From Acanthochromis polyacanthus (lineage: Eukaryota > Chordata > Actinopteri > Pomacentridae), in NCBI RefSeq assembly GCF_021347895.1, contig NC_067127.1, forward strand, positions 18,386,984 to 18,450,983: 64,000 bases of DNA, in the 5' to 3' direction. The position numbers and the translations under genes are program-made. Under the pieces are notes generated by a model that saw only the letters and a program-made list of their open reading frames with translations, had not been told where the DNA came from and searched no databases. How positions within the stretch are numbered: the first letter of the stretch is position 1; every line of letters begins with the position of its first letter. Below, piece after piece: positions 1 to 12,900 of this stretch.

Positions 1-2451
1 AAGTTATTGTAAGATGCATTCAGCATGGTAAAATGACTGTCGAGAGTTGAAGGTGGTGGGTACTGGGCAAAATGGCTTAAACAATAGGCCTTAAATAACC
101 TATTTATAGCATGTGGATCTCTCATTTTTATTCTAATCTTGGTAACAACTGTGAGCTCTTGGAAAATATTGTACATATTGATTCCAACTGTTTCATATTT
201 TGAAACACAAAATATGAAATTTAAAAAAAAATCTACTTCATTATTTTTGTTTTCATGAGGGTTTGCAACTTTGTTCTGCTACACAGAAGACATTTTAAAG
301 TTCTCTCTGTTTTGAGCCATGGTTGTGCTCTTTCTGTAGAGGTGCATACAGTAGCTTTATATCCCAGTGAAGTCCAAAGGTGACAGAAGCAAAAATATTC
401 AGACACTTTTTTGAGATCAAAGGGTTAATGCATTTTTTTGGTATAAAAATATCATTTTAAAAAAAGTATGTTTCAGCTTTGTTTCCCCTGCTTTTATATG
501 CCTTAGAGATGCTCCTCAGTCTCTGAGACATCCCTATTCTTATAAGAGTTTTGCTTGTCTGGTGCGCTTTATTTTGCAAATTCTCCGTCTATTGATAAAG
601 TTGCTTTTCTATCTCTGTGAACAAAGCTTGATGTATTGATCCTCTGATGGTTTGCTCACTGTTGGTCCAGTTTCTGCAAAGTGTTTTGGAGTACCATGCA
701 CTGGCCCCTTAGAAAGTTTCATTCTGGCCATGATTTGATGCTGAGAAAGCTCCTGTTTGCTGAAAATAACAATTTGATTTGTGACATATAAACTGATTTC
801 TGATGCCATGTTTCCCCTTCCCAAAGCTACCTAGTGAGCGATGTTCTGCTGGAAATGTGAGGAACAGTCATATTTCCGAACAGGTGAAAAATGGCTGCAG
901 CTTGATTGAGTTGAAAAAGCTTCTGATGAGTCAATCACATCCAGCAGTGTCAACTAAACGCAGCTTCGATGGAATGATGTAAATGGAATTTACTTGAATT
1001 ACAAAGGACTCATCTGCCAGTTCATTTCTAAGTTAATCAATACATTGTTTGGTCCCTAAAATATCTGAAAACAATGAAACTATTGATCAGTTTCCTAAAA
1101 TCTGAGATGAAGTCTTCAGTGAACTTATTTTCTCCACCAACAGTTTCACATCCAATTACATTCAGCTTAGACTGACATAAAGCATAGAAAATTACAAAAT
1201 CACAACTGAGAAAGTGGAATCTACTTTTTCTTTTCATTTTTCCTAGTGTTGACTGTCTCTATTTGTGTAATATACTGACCTCAGCCTTGCTCCCAAAATA
1301 CATTAATGTATATTCACACATTCTCTCTTTATCCCCTCCCTTATATTCAGCGTCTGCAGTGTACTCCTTTTTTTATCTTCCTCAACATCCTCCCTGTTCT
1401 TCTGCTAATCTCATTCCTTCATCATTGAGGCCACGGGCAGAAAGAGAGGGGGAGGACCAAGGCCTGTCGGCGGCGTGAAGCTGCCAGCCACTGAGAGCTC
1501 TGCATTAAGCCTTTTCACTGGCAGCTCTAACTCCGTCTGCAGCTTATGCCCACAATACAGTCATCTCTCTTTCTCCCTCTCTGTCTCGCTGCAGCCTTTT
1601 TCTTCTCTGTTCCAGAGGGGTTTTTTTGTGTTTCCCCCCAGAGGTTCACATGTGAATGTAATAATGATATAGTGGCCATGTGTGAGTGTGGAATTTATCT
1701 TGCAAGCTGTCGCAGCATGTTGTGAAGACATCCCCTCCACTTTGTTTGACTCATTGTTAAAGAAGTGTTAAACTTGTATCTCTCTCTCTCGTTCGCTCCG
1801 TCTCGCCGTTATCTGGGTGGTCAGGAGATAATAGAAACAGGTAGTCCTATCCTGTCGGCAGGCAGCAGTTGCTTTGAGCACCCCCACCTGCTCGTTAATG
1901 GTTTAGAGAAATAAAGCAGTCGTAAATGTACACTCGCCATCATCATTACGCTAAAGTGTCCGCAGTAAAAACACACACGGCTCCCATCAACCCCAAGCAG
2001 GTGCTCTAGGTCACAGCTGGGGGACTGGAGAGAGATGTGGTTGGTCCTTGTTTGATCCAAGTAGGTGAGAGAGATTCCATTTCATCAGTGCTGTAGAGGT
2101 TTGTGTCTTCAGCTTCATATGAGAATTAAGGAGAATGCATAAATTCACTCATTATTTAAGTCACAGGAGCGTAGACTGAGTAGGTGTTGCGAATATGTGA
2201 CTAATAATTGGACAAATGTATGAATAGCCTCAGCGTGCTATCAGAGTTTCTGTGCTTTTTCCAGACTGCCTTGCTGTGCACAATTGGTCAGAAATCAGAA
2301 GAAGCTCCGCATAGTCTGTTAAACAATGGATCTCTGCGCTAACAGTAGGGACAAGAGGAACAATTGCAGCAGCCAGAAACTATATACAGCTGCTTCCAGT
2401 GAAAAACAACTTTCTGGTGTTTTTTTATTTGTGAGAAGGCGACATCATGGG

Positions 2452-2915
2452 TGAAGATTTCCACCTTTAAACTGCAATGTACTGATGACAGAATCAAAAA
2501 CAGACTGAATCCAATCCTGTCAGCTTGCAGGGTGAAGCTTTCTGTATCAGTATTTGTCTCCAGAATCGGCTTCCGTTTTAAACATCTACGGTTGAGTTAT
2601 TCTGACATCACAACTTGCCATTGTGTACACTGAGCAGAGTAGATTTACAGTTTTAGAGTGGAGGCGTAGGTGAGCTGGTGTGTTTGACCTACAGCAAGTA
2701 GTTCAGTAGTAGGTAGAGACAGAAGACTTCATTGATTTGCATATCTAGAGGAAGCAGCAGTGTAGAATTACATCTAAGCCATTTTAAAGCGCAAAATGAA
2801 TATTTTCATGGCAAAAAATTTAAATATGGTGTTTTGATAGATGGAGAAGAGCCTTTAGAGGTTTAATCACTAACTGGAGAAAGACTTTAATGGACAGAAG
2901 GCCACATGAGTATAA
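2452..2915. repeat. dispersed repeat, family 1, copy A
   Basis: This stretch aligns by eye with about 17290-17690. Shared blocks in the same order include TTTCCACCTT(T/G)AAACTGCA, TCTAGAGGAAGCA(G/A)CAG, TTACATCTAA and TTTAGAGGTTTAAT. The match is interrupted and diverged, as expected of an old interspersed repeat. No coding capacity was recognised and the family was not identified. Confidence 0.6.
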
Positions 2916-3974
2916 AACCTGTAATCCAGTCTACAACAATTCAGTTTTCCTTGTCTGAAAAAAATGATTTATGAGAGTAAATCATGAGACACTTATGTCA
3001 CTCTGAAACTGCATTTTTTTCTTCCTATACCTGTGACTGTATTAAAGCTGCAGTTGTCCACTTTGCTGATCCACCAGCACTTAATTTTGCTGAGATGGCG
3101 TACTGTGTGAAATGTTGAAGTGTGCAGCATGCAATCTGTCATGTGATTCTGCTTTTTGTGTCTGAGCACAACAGGCAAACACAAAGGACTGCTTGTGTAA
3201 ATATAACTGTTCTCTAGTCAGTATCCCACTTGTGTAGCATTTGTCAAGGCTGATCTATGATCTTGTCATGGATACAGAGACTGTGAGAAAGTGAAACAGA
3301 GGAGCCCACATGAGAAGAGCTAACCAGAGCTGAGGAACCCAAACTGAAGAAGATAACCTGACAACCGTGTCTTTATCATTGTCTCCCCCACAGTGACTGT
3401 CAGAAAATGGACATCTTCACTGTAGTGTCTGTGTGCTTGTGTGGGTCTGTGTTTGTTATCTATTCTTTTGTGGTTGTGTTTAGGTGTGCAACACAGAGAC
3501 AGAGGAGGTTGTCTGTGTTTGGACTGGGGGTCATCTCTATTTTGACAGCATGCTTTGACAGCCAGTAATTGGTTTCCTTTTCCATGCTTCTCAAAGCTCG
3601 TGCAGGAAAAGCAATTTTAAGAGCCAATCAATTCAAATTCCAGCTCACTCAAGATAGAAAAGCTTCTGCAGCTTTAACCTCCCTCGTTGTCCATGAGATA
3701 GCTGGACTGATAATCTGCTGCTGCACCCCTCCTCCATCCCAACCCCGGCTTAGACACATATGCACACTGATACACTGTCCTGCTACCTCTGTGTTTCTGT
3801 CACCCTTCAGGGGAAGCTCTCATTTCCACTTTCTCTTGAAAGCAATTGAGTGTAGTAATAGGTGTTTATACTGTTAGTGGTTTGGGTGCATTTTTACCTC
3901 AAAACTGAATGAACCTGGAAACACTATGAATCTCTGTCCATGTTTTTCCTTTTCACGTGTTCACCAACATATGC

Positions 3975-4030
3975 ACTCTCTCTCTCTCACACGCACACAC
4001 AGACACACACACACACACACACACACACAC
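3975..4030. repeat. CA-rich microsatellite
   Basis: A short CT run leads into an almost pure CA dinucleotide array; 4003-4030 is uninterrupted. It produces His/Thr-rich and Ser/Leu-rich frames that are not genes. Confidence 0.95.
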
Positions 4031-5216
4031 TATGCATTACAATATACACAGGTACATACTCACACAGAGAGAACTGTGTTTGCCTGCTGGCTTTGCCTCT
4101 CTGATGGGAAGAAACACATCATTTAACCAAACTGGTCAACTGAGAACTAATTTCTCTTTTGTAGTTACTGCCTGAGGACCCTAGGGTTTGCAGAGTTTAT
4201 ATTGGCAATCAGCAGCACACTGACTCTTTGTGCTGAAACTTCTTAACAACTTAGTTTGGATTTTGATCAGGACGCTGACTCTGATAGCTAAGCGCTCCGC
4301 TCCTCAGCACAGGGGAGATTTTCATCACTACAGTTTAGGCCCAGAATTTATCTGTGCTGCCACTGTATCATCTTTGACAGTAGTACAACAGAATAGTAAA
4401 CCAACAGGGTTTTGTAGTGTCTTCTGGTCATTGGCAGTTATTTACAGCATTGTGCCTCCTCCAGACTTGGTTCAGTTTTTGTAACTCTCAGTTGTTTTTA
4501 AAAGTCCCTAAAAAGTGATGTTTTATGAACCCATTAGCATGAAAACTATTTATCCATGTGAACCATCACTGCACTTTAAATGCTTGTTGTAATTGTCGGT
4601 GAGGATTTTAAGCACATTAGTTAGGCACATTGCCCAGCTTTATTTCCATGTCATTTCTTTCCTCATTAAATCTTACACTCACTTTCTCCCTGTGCACCTC
4701 ACCTCGCCAATTTTTCCATCACCTCAAACTCCCCGACTAAAAAAAAAAGTCACAGCTACCACAACGACAGGGGACAAATGTATAATACCCTGGTGTCAAA
4801 GATTTAGACCCGTGGTGTGAAGTGACAGCAAATCCCTGAACAAGCCAATCTCGACCATCCATCTGCTGTGGGTCTTCTGTGTCTAAAGTTGAAAGTCTTT
4901 GGCAAGCAGTTGGCAAAGTGACTGGACCATACTGTCATGGTGATTGTTTGGTGGGGAAAAGGGAGCAGGTCGGTGAATGATTGGAGGGGGAGGAGGGAAA
5001 GATGGCTATCGTCTGTTTCTCTTTATTTCTCTCCATCCATCCCTCGCTCTGTCCCTCTCTGTCTGTCGTCGTGGTGAGAGGAGTTCGGCCGTAGAGGCAG
5101 AAGCAGCAGCAGCTCCCGGGCTGAGCCCAGCTCCTGTCACTGCCTCAAGAGCTGTCACGCTAACACCCCAACCGCTATCATTGGAGCACTTATGGGCCTG
5201 TCACTCACCTGGGAGC

Positions 5217-5395
5217 AAAAGGGAGGGGGAGGGAGGCATCGAGGGGCAAGGGTGTGCTAAGAGAGATATGTAGAGGAGAGGGGAGACAGAGGAGATGGAG
5301 GCGGAGCTGGGATGCAGGGAGGAAAGAGAGGTAAAGACAGAAGGAAAAAGGGAGAGATAAATGAGGATGAGGGAGGGGGGATGGGCTGGGATGCA
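5217..5395. repeat. polypurine (GA-rich) tract
   Basis: The plus strand is almost wholly A and G over about 180 bases, with repeated GGGAGA, GAGGAG and GGAGGG words. A pyrimidine-rich patch lies near 5015-5065. Such asymmetry can form triplex (H-DNA) structures. No gene is seen here. Confidence 0.7.
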
Positions 5396-6861
5396 AAAAT
5401 GGTTGAGATGGTGAGAAGCAGCTGAGTGGCATTTATTGATGAGGTCATCGAGACACAACAGACAAAAACTCAAATGTTGATATGAGAACCTGACTGGAGT
5501 TCCAAACACCTCATATGTATTTAGCGTCTCATTCTCTACTTGCACAGCAGGACGTGCTTCGATGCACTTGACAACAAAGTGAGGGCCATTTGAACAATCA
5601 AAAGAGGCCATCGATTTGCCATCCACAACAATGTGGTAGAAACTCTCTTGAAATACGAGTGTGAGCTAAAAAGCCTGGTGTCATTTTTAGAAGGAAGTGA
5701 CAAACGCATTGATAACAGCAGCCGTTGTTCCATTTGTGAGAAACATCATAGATTTAAAAGGTACAGATATGCCTGAACACACCCAAGTGTACACACATGC
5801 ATCCACATTCAGAGAGTTTAGCTTTAACTAACACACATTTTGGTTAATTCACTTCAGTGTGTACCCTAGTATCAGCTAACATCTATGTATACACAGACTC
5901 ACTGTAGTGTGTAAGTCACAGCCATATCAAAAAAGCATGATCTCTAGACATGTACACGCATGCACAAGCCCACATAATAAGGTCGGTATCAGGGCATCAG
6001 TGAATCACAGTGACCAGCATTGTGGTTGACAGAGCAGACTGCAGACACGTTCCAGTTTGGCCCTTCAACTGACTGCAGAGTCACTGAAGTGAAACTCTAT
6101 TACAACACCCTCTCCAGCTGCGATCCATCAGCGCCGACACACACACAACACCCCATGTGTATGCACCACTGCATGCGTACACATGCGCGCGTGTGTCTTT
6201 GCAAAAACAGATCGTGTTAATGTGGCATTTCACAAAGTGCAAGATTCCTGAAAGTGCTGCTCTTTATTCGGTGTTTCTTTGACACCGCTTTTATCTGACA
6301 ACATATGACAGCAGTTGCTGCTGCTTTTAAGCCGCTGGTGGGTCATGCGGATGAGAAAGATTTATCTCTTCTCTCATCAAGTTTAATCCAATCAACACCT
6401 CCAGAGAGTGAAGTGTGGCTTTAATGTTTTATCAGACAGTCATAGACAGCTGTGAGGCTGAGAAATTTAGGAAACTGAGCAAAACACTTTAGCAAAGATG
6501 AGGTTATAGAATCACACACAAGCACATAGAGGCACACATGTATGCAGAGTGATAGCGTTGTACCATGTAACACAGTATCAGTGACAGGAAAGAAACATAT
6601 TTAATATCCTCTCAGGATTTATGATTGTTTTTTGTAAACCCCTTCACAGTGCTTTGTACCTTGCTTATTGTGTCTGTGGCAATATTCAGATTTGCCAGTT
6701 GATCCTGGAGGAGCCTGGAAAATTTGACTCCAACTTCAAGCCGGATTAGAAACAAAAAGCAAAGTTGGGATGAGAATCAAAACTATTATAGCAATAATAG
6801 TTATCATGGAAGTAAACGTGATTTGAAAAGTAAACCTTTTTTTTCTGTCTTTTCTGTCTAG

Positions 6862-6926
6862 GCTACAGACGGAGATGCAGGCACTTTTGGGATTGTGCGC
6901 TACTACTTCAGTGACGAGCCAGACCA
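6862..6926 (+). CDS. cdh23: cdh23 exon: EC5, DxD region
   Basis: First cdh23 exon in the window. Acceptor TCTAG, donor GTAAGC. It begins in phase 0 with [10 protein letters not shown], the calcium-binding DxD segment of EC5, and ends two bases into a codon. Human CDH23 reads ATDNDAGTFG at this place. Confidence 0.93.
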
Positions 6927-9900
6927 GTAAGCTGCAAGCATTCACACGCAAAGTCAAAAAAGCACATCCACAAAAACACACAACCACATAATTTTTTTCA
7001 TTTATTTGGCCCCTTGTTAACAATTGTACCACAGTGTTCCTGGCACACGGCCTTGCCAGAGACAGCTGAGCTACAACAATGTCTGGCGCTTATCTTAACG
7101 CCTGCTCTCTTCAGGCCGCAAATACACTGATTTGCACACCAAGAGAAACACACATTCACATAATCCATTCAATAATTATCTTCAGTGTATCAAAAAGGAC
7201 ACAATTAGTGTGGCTTCCAACTATGTATTAGTTTGTCTGCTGCCCTCACTGAGCATCATTTTGGTGTGTTTTTCTTCTGTGTATTTCATCATCTGTTGCA
7301 TTTGTTGGGAAAACTTTTCAACACTTTAAACATGATTAAAAACATCTAGAATAAGAGCATTATCTTTAATAAAATATTTGTTTTCTTGTTATTAGTATTA
7401 TTGCATTAAAAATAGTTTTTTCTCAAACAAGGAGTTTTTTCAAATTATAAAAACAAAGCAAAAAGTTTTTATATTGAGTTAACTAGGATAAACAGTTATC
7501 ACGTGATGTCAAATGTGCTTTTACTAAGGCTCTCAGAAGCCGTTGACCATTTATACGTGCACCTTTCATTCATCAGATGTCTGACCATTGACGGCATATA
7601 AAGACTGATGAACCCTTCGTGACATTGACGTAGGTTTTCTGAAGAGTAATTTTGATGCTCAGTGTGGTGGCTCTAGCCATTACCTTCTTGGCATTATCTG
7701 GCTCCTCCCAACTTCTGCCTAAAAAATGAGCAAAGAGCTGGAGTGTGAGTGAGTCATGCAAACATCTCTGGGTTATGGATTGTCTTGTGATGGTACCCAC
7801 CTGTTACTCAAAGCTGCCACACCCATAATTATTCATACAACCCTAAGCCTTACTGGGGAATTCATGCTTGTGAAGTTATCTTGAACAAAGAATCTCTCTG
7901 TAGAGACCAAAACATTTTTTTTAATTTGTCAAATTTGTTTATTTTTGCTGTAAAGGTTTTATATTTTAACATGGGAGTCAGTGAAGATTTACTCCCTTTT
8001 GGATCAAGCCTCTAGTGGCCATTTGAGTAAATACAGTTTGTTTCCACTTAATTTTTGGATCCCCAGAAGTTGCCGCTTGCGTCTGTCATTGTTTTTGATT
8101 TAATGTTATTGTAACATAACACTTAAATATACAGTTTTTATGTACAAACACAACTAAACTAGCATGACAAATATATCTTGAAATAAATTGAAATAAGTGT
8201 GTTATTAACGAACAGTAACACCTTAATAGGAAAAAACATCTGCCTTCACTTTTACTTGTGGTTGACCAAGCTTCTCTGTGTGGACTTTACATGTTTCCCC
8301 TGTTGCTTTGAGGGTTTTTCCAGGTGTTCCAGCTTCGTACCACAGTCCAAAAACATGCATGGCAATGCTGGTGATTCTCAATTTCGTATCTGTGAGTGTG
8401 AGTGTGCATGTTTGTCTGACTGAGTTAATCTTGCGGTGGTTTGATGACCTGTTGAAGATGCACCTGTCCTCTTGTCCGGAGTCAGCTGAGTTGACTCCTG
8501 TCCCCAATGACCCTGTGCAGGGTAAAGTGGATATAGCTAATGAACGGACGGATGGATTTTCACTTGTGCTTCACTTGCAGGTTTTCACTAGATGATGAGA
8601 CAGGCTGGGTCACCCTGCGTGCCAGCCTTGACTATGAGTTAATGCGTCGCTTCACTCTGACCGTGCTGGCGAGGGATGGCGGTGGGGAGGAGACTACAGG
8701 AAGGATCCGTGTCAACGTGCTGGATGTCAACGACAATGCACCTCTCTTCCAGAAGGAGGCGTATGTGGGATCGCTGAGAGAAAACGAACAGGCTGTCCAG
8801 TCAGTGGCACGAATCAGGGTGAGGCGTGATGTAAAACATTCACCTGAGGTTAAAAAATCCACATACAAACAAATAAAAAAGTAAATCTATGAAGTTTTAA
8901 AACACACATTTAGCCAAAATTGCACTCTTGTTACAAGACAGTACTGTAAAACTGTCTTCTTTGTAGCTGCTGTAAACTACCTTGTAAACATACACCTGTG
9001 ACCATCACAGATTTTAAATATTAACACTCCAAACCAAAATTACCAATCATCATGGTATTGAAGTGCTGCATAGCAAGAGTTGTTTGGGTGCAATAAACAA
9101 ACGACTTTGCAAGATGAAAAAAATATTCATGTATTATTGATTTTAAATTAAATTATTCCTTTCATACTTTCACTGAGCTCTGAGTCACAGTGACTCACAC
9201 TTAAATACCTACAGTAATGCTGTATGTTCACATGAATAGAAAGCTACACCTGGAAGAAAAGATCTAAATCAAATCCCATCAGACTTGCAAGCCTTTGGTT
9301 TTGGTGCCCCTGTCCTCTTTCTTCTTTGTTTCCTCTGTGCTACTATAATACAGTTATGTGTTTGTGTTCACTGTATCCAAGAAGAACAGGTCAGCCCGGT
9401 GCTATGACCATCAGTCACTGCCACACAAAAGGCAGAGGTACACCAGCACAATGGTAACTAATGGCTCAGCGTTTGCTTTGATTGCGCCCAGAAGAGAAAG
9501 ACTATTACTTCCCTTGTGGCTCGCCCTGCCACTGTACTTCAGCAGCCTGCGTTTACATTGTGAGAGCTGAGTTGATGGCTGGGCTCAACGCTTGACTCGC
9601 TGTGTGTGATTAGTCTGAGCTAACCTTAAACTCTGCTGATATTAATACACCTCCCAAGAGAAAGAGGGAAGTCAGTCGCACAATTGTGTGTGTCAGCTTT
9701 TTCCCTGGAACTTATACAGTCCCACGTACATGCACATGCACACTGCTCTGAGTAAAAAGGAGGAAAGACAAGAAGTCTGAAATAGAAGGTGTGTTGAGAG
9801 ACAAAGCAAAGAGAGGCTTTTCTGCTGTTTGTTTCTTGCCTTGGAGGTTTGTGCCTCCTACTAGAATGTTTACGCTTTCTAAAACCTAAATCTTTTTTCA

Positions 9901-12900
9901 TTTTCTCTTCACTTCTTATTCCGCCGCTTCTATTGCAACTCAGCTATTTGATTTGCTACCCCCGACTCCCCTTACCTTTGAGTGGTAAACGACTGTCTAA
10001 TGTGAAACTATTTGTTCAAATTTGATATAGGAAGACAGTGTGGAAGAGAAAGCCGCAGCTTTAGAAAGTTGTGGGGGAAGAAAGGTATTGCTTACTCAAC
10101 ACTCTGGCATTAAATCAAAGAGTCGAGATTTGAGTGTTATGAAGAGATACAAGTGAGTGTTTTTGACAACCTGTCCAGCCTCTAATGATGCCAGTGAGGC
10201 CCAGTAGACTCTCCTCACAGCCGGAGGACTCATGTTTAAGTTCCTGCCAACTGGAGAATAATGAGGGGGTGTCATCATTGTTGTTGATGTTGTTGTGGAT
10301 TAGGCCTGCAAAGTATGGTTTCATCTGTCCTCTGCCTGTTTGGCTTGTCTGCTCTCGGTTGGTGTTCATCCAGTATTGACGCCTGCACCACTAATAACCA
10401 GAATCAGCTTTAATCTGTCCAATAACATACCATGACTGACTGACAGCTTCCTGGCTGCACACATATGCACAGAGTCACACATACACCCCTGCTGCGCATA
10501 CTTACACATATAGGCATTTGCACTGTCTGCAGCAGCATCTGTCCTGTTTCGCTGTGTTTTTCTCTTTTTGTCTCACTCACTCAAAACTTCTTCTCTCTGT
10601 GGGCTTTTGACTGTCACTGAGGCATATGTTAAAGGCACTCCCATCTTACAATCTCTCATTCCTGTCTGCCCACCCACAGGCTACAGACGAGGATTCTTCT
10701 CCCAACAACTTTCTGACATACACCATCACTTCAGCTTCGGCCTTCCCTGATTACTTTAATATCATCATGGTGGAGGGCTACGCAGGTACACTCACCTTGA
10801 GGAGACCGCAATCTGTTTTCTGGTTTTGATCACATTTCAAGTTGTCCACATATCTTAATGCCTGTGTAGTTTGGGATTTTTGATTTGCCATTTGACTTAC
10901 AGTTTTACTAAGCTATGAAACTGCAACATGTCAGAAAACTTTTCACCTCCTTTCTCCCTCCATCCTTCCACCAGTGATCAGTGTGTCCAGGCCTCTGGAC
11001 TATGAGAAGGTTCCCAACGGGATGATCTATCTGACAGTGATGGCCAAAGATGGCGGAAACCCAGCCCTTAACAACACCGTCCCTGTCACAGTGGAGGTGA
11101 TTGTAAGTATAAATCCTGTAACGTACACATGCAACATGCTACAAAACAAAAACACAGAATCATATTACTAACACGTTTCATAAAAATTGGGAATAATAGC
11201 AGGACTACAATTTCAAATAGTACCACGTCAAGGATGCCAACTATCGTGCTTTTGAGACTTTCTTCGTCTGCTCAAAGAAACAAAACCAACATTAGTTCAA
11301 CAACAGGCAACACAAAAGCCTCAGTCTGCATTCCTTTAGTTGACAAAGGATCACACAAAACTCCATCAATGAGTTTCGCCTCATTCCTTTTGTGCTACAT
11401 TTTCACTTCTCTCAAACCTGCATCAAACGGCAGCAGGATGCATGTGAGCATCTCCAAGACGGGAGAGTTGTGCGCATTCATGCATGTGGCATAATGTTTA
11501 TTAATGATTTATCTTTATAAATTATGTCCGACATGGAGATAGACTCAGTCAGGTAATAACAATAAATAAAAACTGTGTACTTTTCTTCAGTCAGACAGGT
11601 GAGCTGTCACACAGAATCAGTTCCAGTTTAATAATTTGTTCATATCAGCTGTCCTCTGGTTCTTTCTTTTTTTCTTTTTTGACTGTACTGAATATTTGGT
11701 ATTTATGCTACAAAAAAGTGAAGGACAGTAATCAAGTTACATTACTTTAATATTGTGATTTTTTTGGATTAGATTACTGACTTCATTTTTAACATGTAAT
11801 TTAGTAATTGTATTGAAATACATTTTTAAAGTAACTCTAAAGCCATTCCCGGAAATCCCAGTGCTTCCTCTCGATGTGTGTCAGTAACTTCAGACACAGA
11901 GCTAGCTAGTTTTCATCGACATCTGTGTCATTTACAGCACATTTCTCACCTACACATTTACATCAGTGCAGGTCAAATATAAACCTGAGACATGTTGATA
12001 TTTATTCAAGCTATGAGAGAACTAACACTTGATACTGCTTATATAAAACTAAAAATGTAAAAGCATTTTGACCTCACATCCTTGCTGTTGTATCTTGTTT
12101 CATGCATTCATTTGTAAATATAACAACTTTAAAGGAGTTTTGCTTTAACTTTAGAAATAATAAAGTTCATACTGACTGTCTAGTGTTGGAAAACAACTTT
12201 TCAAAGGAAATTCAAACTGTTTCAGTGCGGTCCTTATTCATTTTGAATCCACTAGTAAATGTTAGTTGATATTGAAGGCACTGACATGGACATGGTTTGT
12301 TAAATGTTTTTAGAAATAAAACCTGAAGAGTCAGACATCAGCCTTTTCAGTGTAACCAAAATATGGCCTACTTCCAAAGCCAGCAGAGCAAGTGTCCTGT
12401 CATCATTTCTTATCATTATTCATCATGTTAAGCTGATGGGACAGTCTTGTAACCATATAGACACATAGATAACCCTATTTATCTATATGCATGTGGTTAC
12501 AAAAGCCTCTTCAGATTTGCACTCCTCTCTGTTAATCTGATTGCATCTGAACATTTCAGCTTCATGTCTGAATAAGCACCCTGCTCACTTTTCCATGAAA
12601 GTCACAGCAACAATCTTACTAAATCACACCTAGTAACATTTCTGTATCCTTGTCAGTTCAGCACAAGTCTGAACTGCATGTATTCATACTAACAGAGAGG
12701 CACACACAAGCTTTGAGTTGTGTGAAGTGATTTGGGGAAGACATTATCCACATTCCAGCACCAATGCTGGTCCAAAAGCACATTCACAGAGAGCACAAAA
12801 TACACCTTCTTCATTCGCTTTACTCTACAATTTCATATCTGTTACAAACTGAAATATTCAGGAAGAAAACATTTTATTACAATGGAGTTTAACACGTGAG

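Larger units (their letters stand above)
1..6861. other. 5' intronic stretch of cdh23
   Basis: No cadherin-like or other convincing coding exon was found here on either strand. The N-terminal half of EC5 must lie upstream of base 1, so this is the 3' part of an intron longer than 6.8 kb. It holds a dispersed repeat (about 2452-2915), a CA microsatellite (3975-4030) and a polypurine tract (about 5217-5395). All open frames are short and lack family features. Confidence 0.8.

Noticed and set aside
3926..4175. Two overlapping His/Thr-rich open frames
   Set aside because: They are translations of the CA microsatellite at 3975-4030.
5201..5626. 141-codon minus-strand frame and two shorter ones, Ser/Pro/Leu-rich
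   Set aside because: They read the polypyrimidine complement of the GA-rich tract and show low-complexity composition only.
8223..8595. Open frames of 94 and 105 codons on opposite strands
   Set aside because: Both cross the interspersed repeat at 8285-8565; the plus-strand one merely runs out of frame past the real exon.
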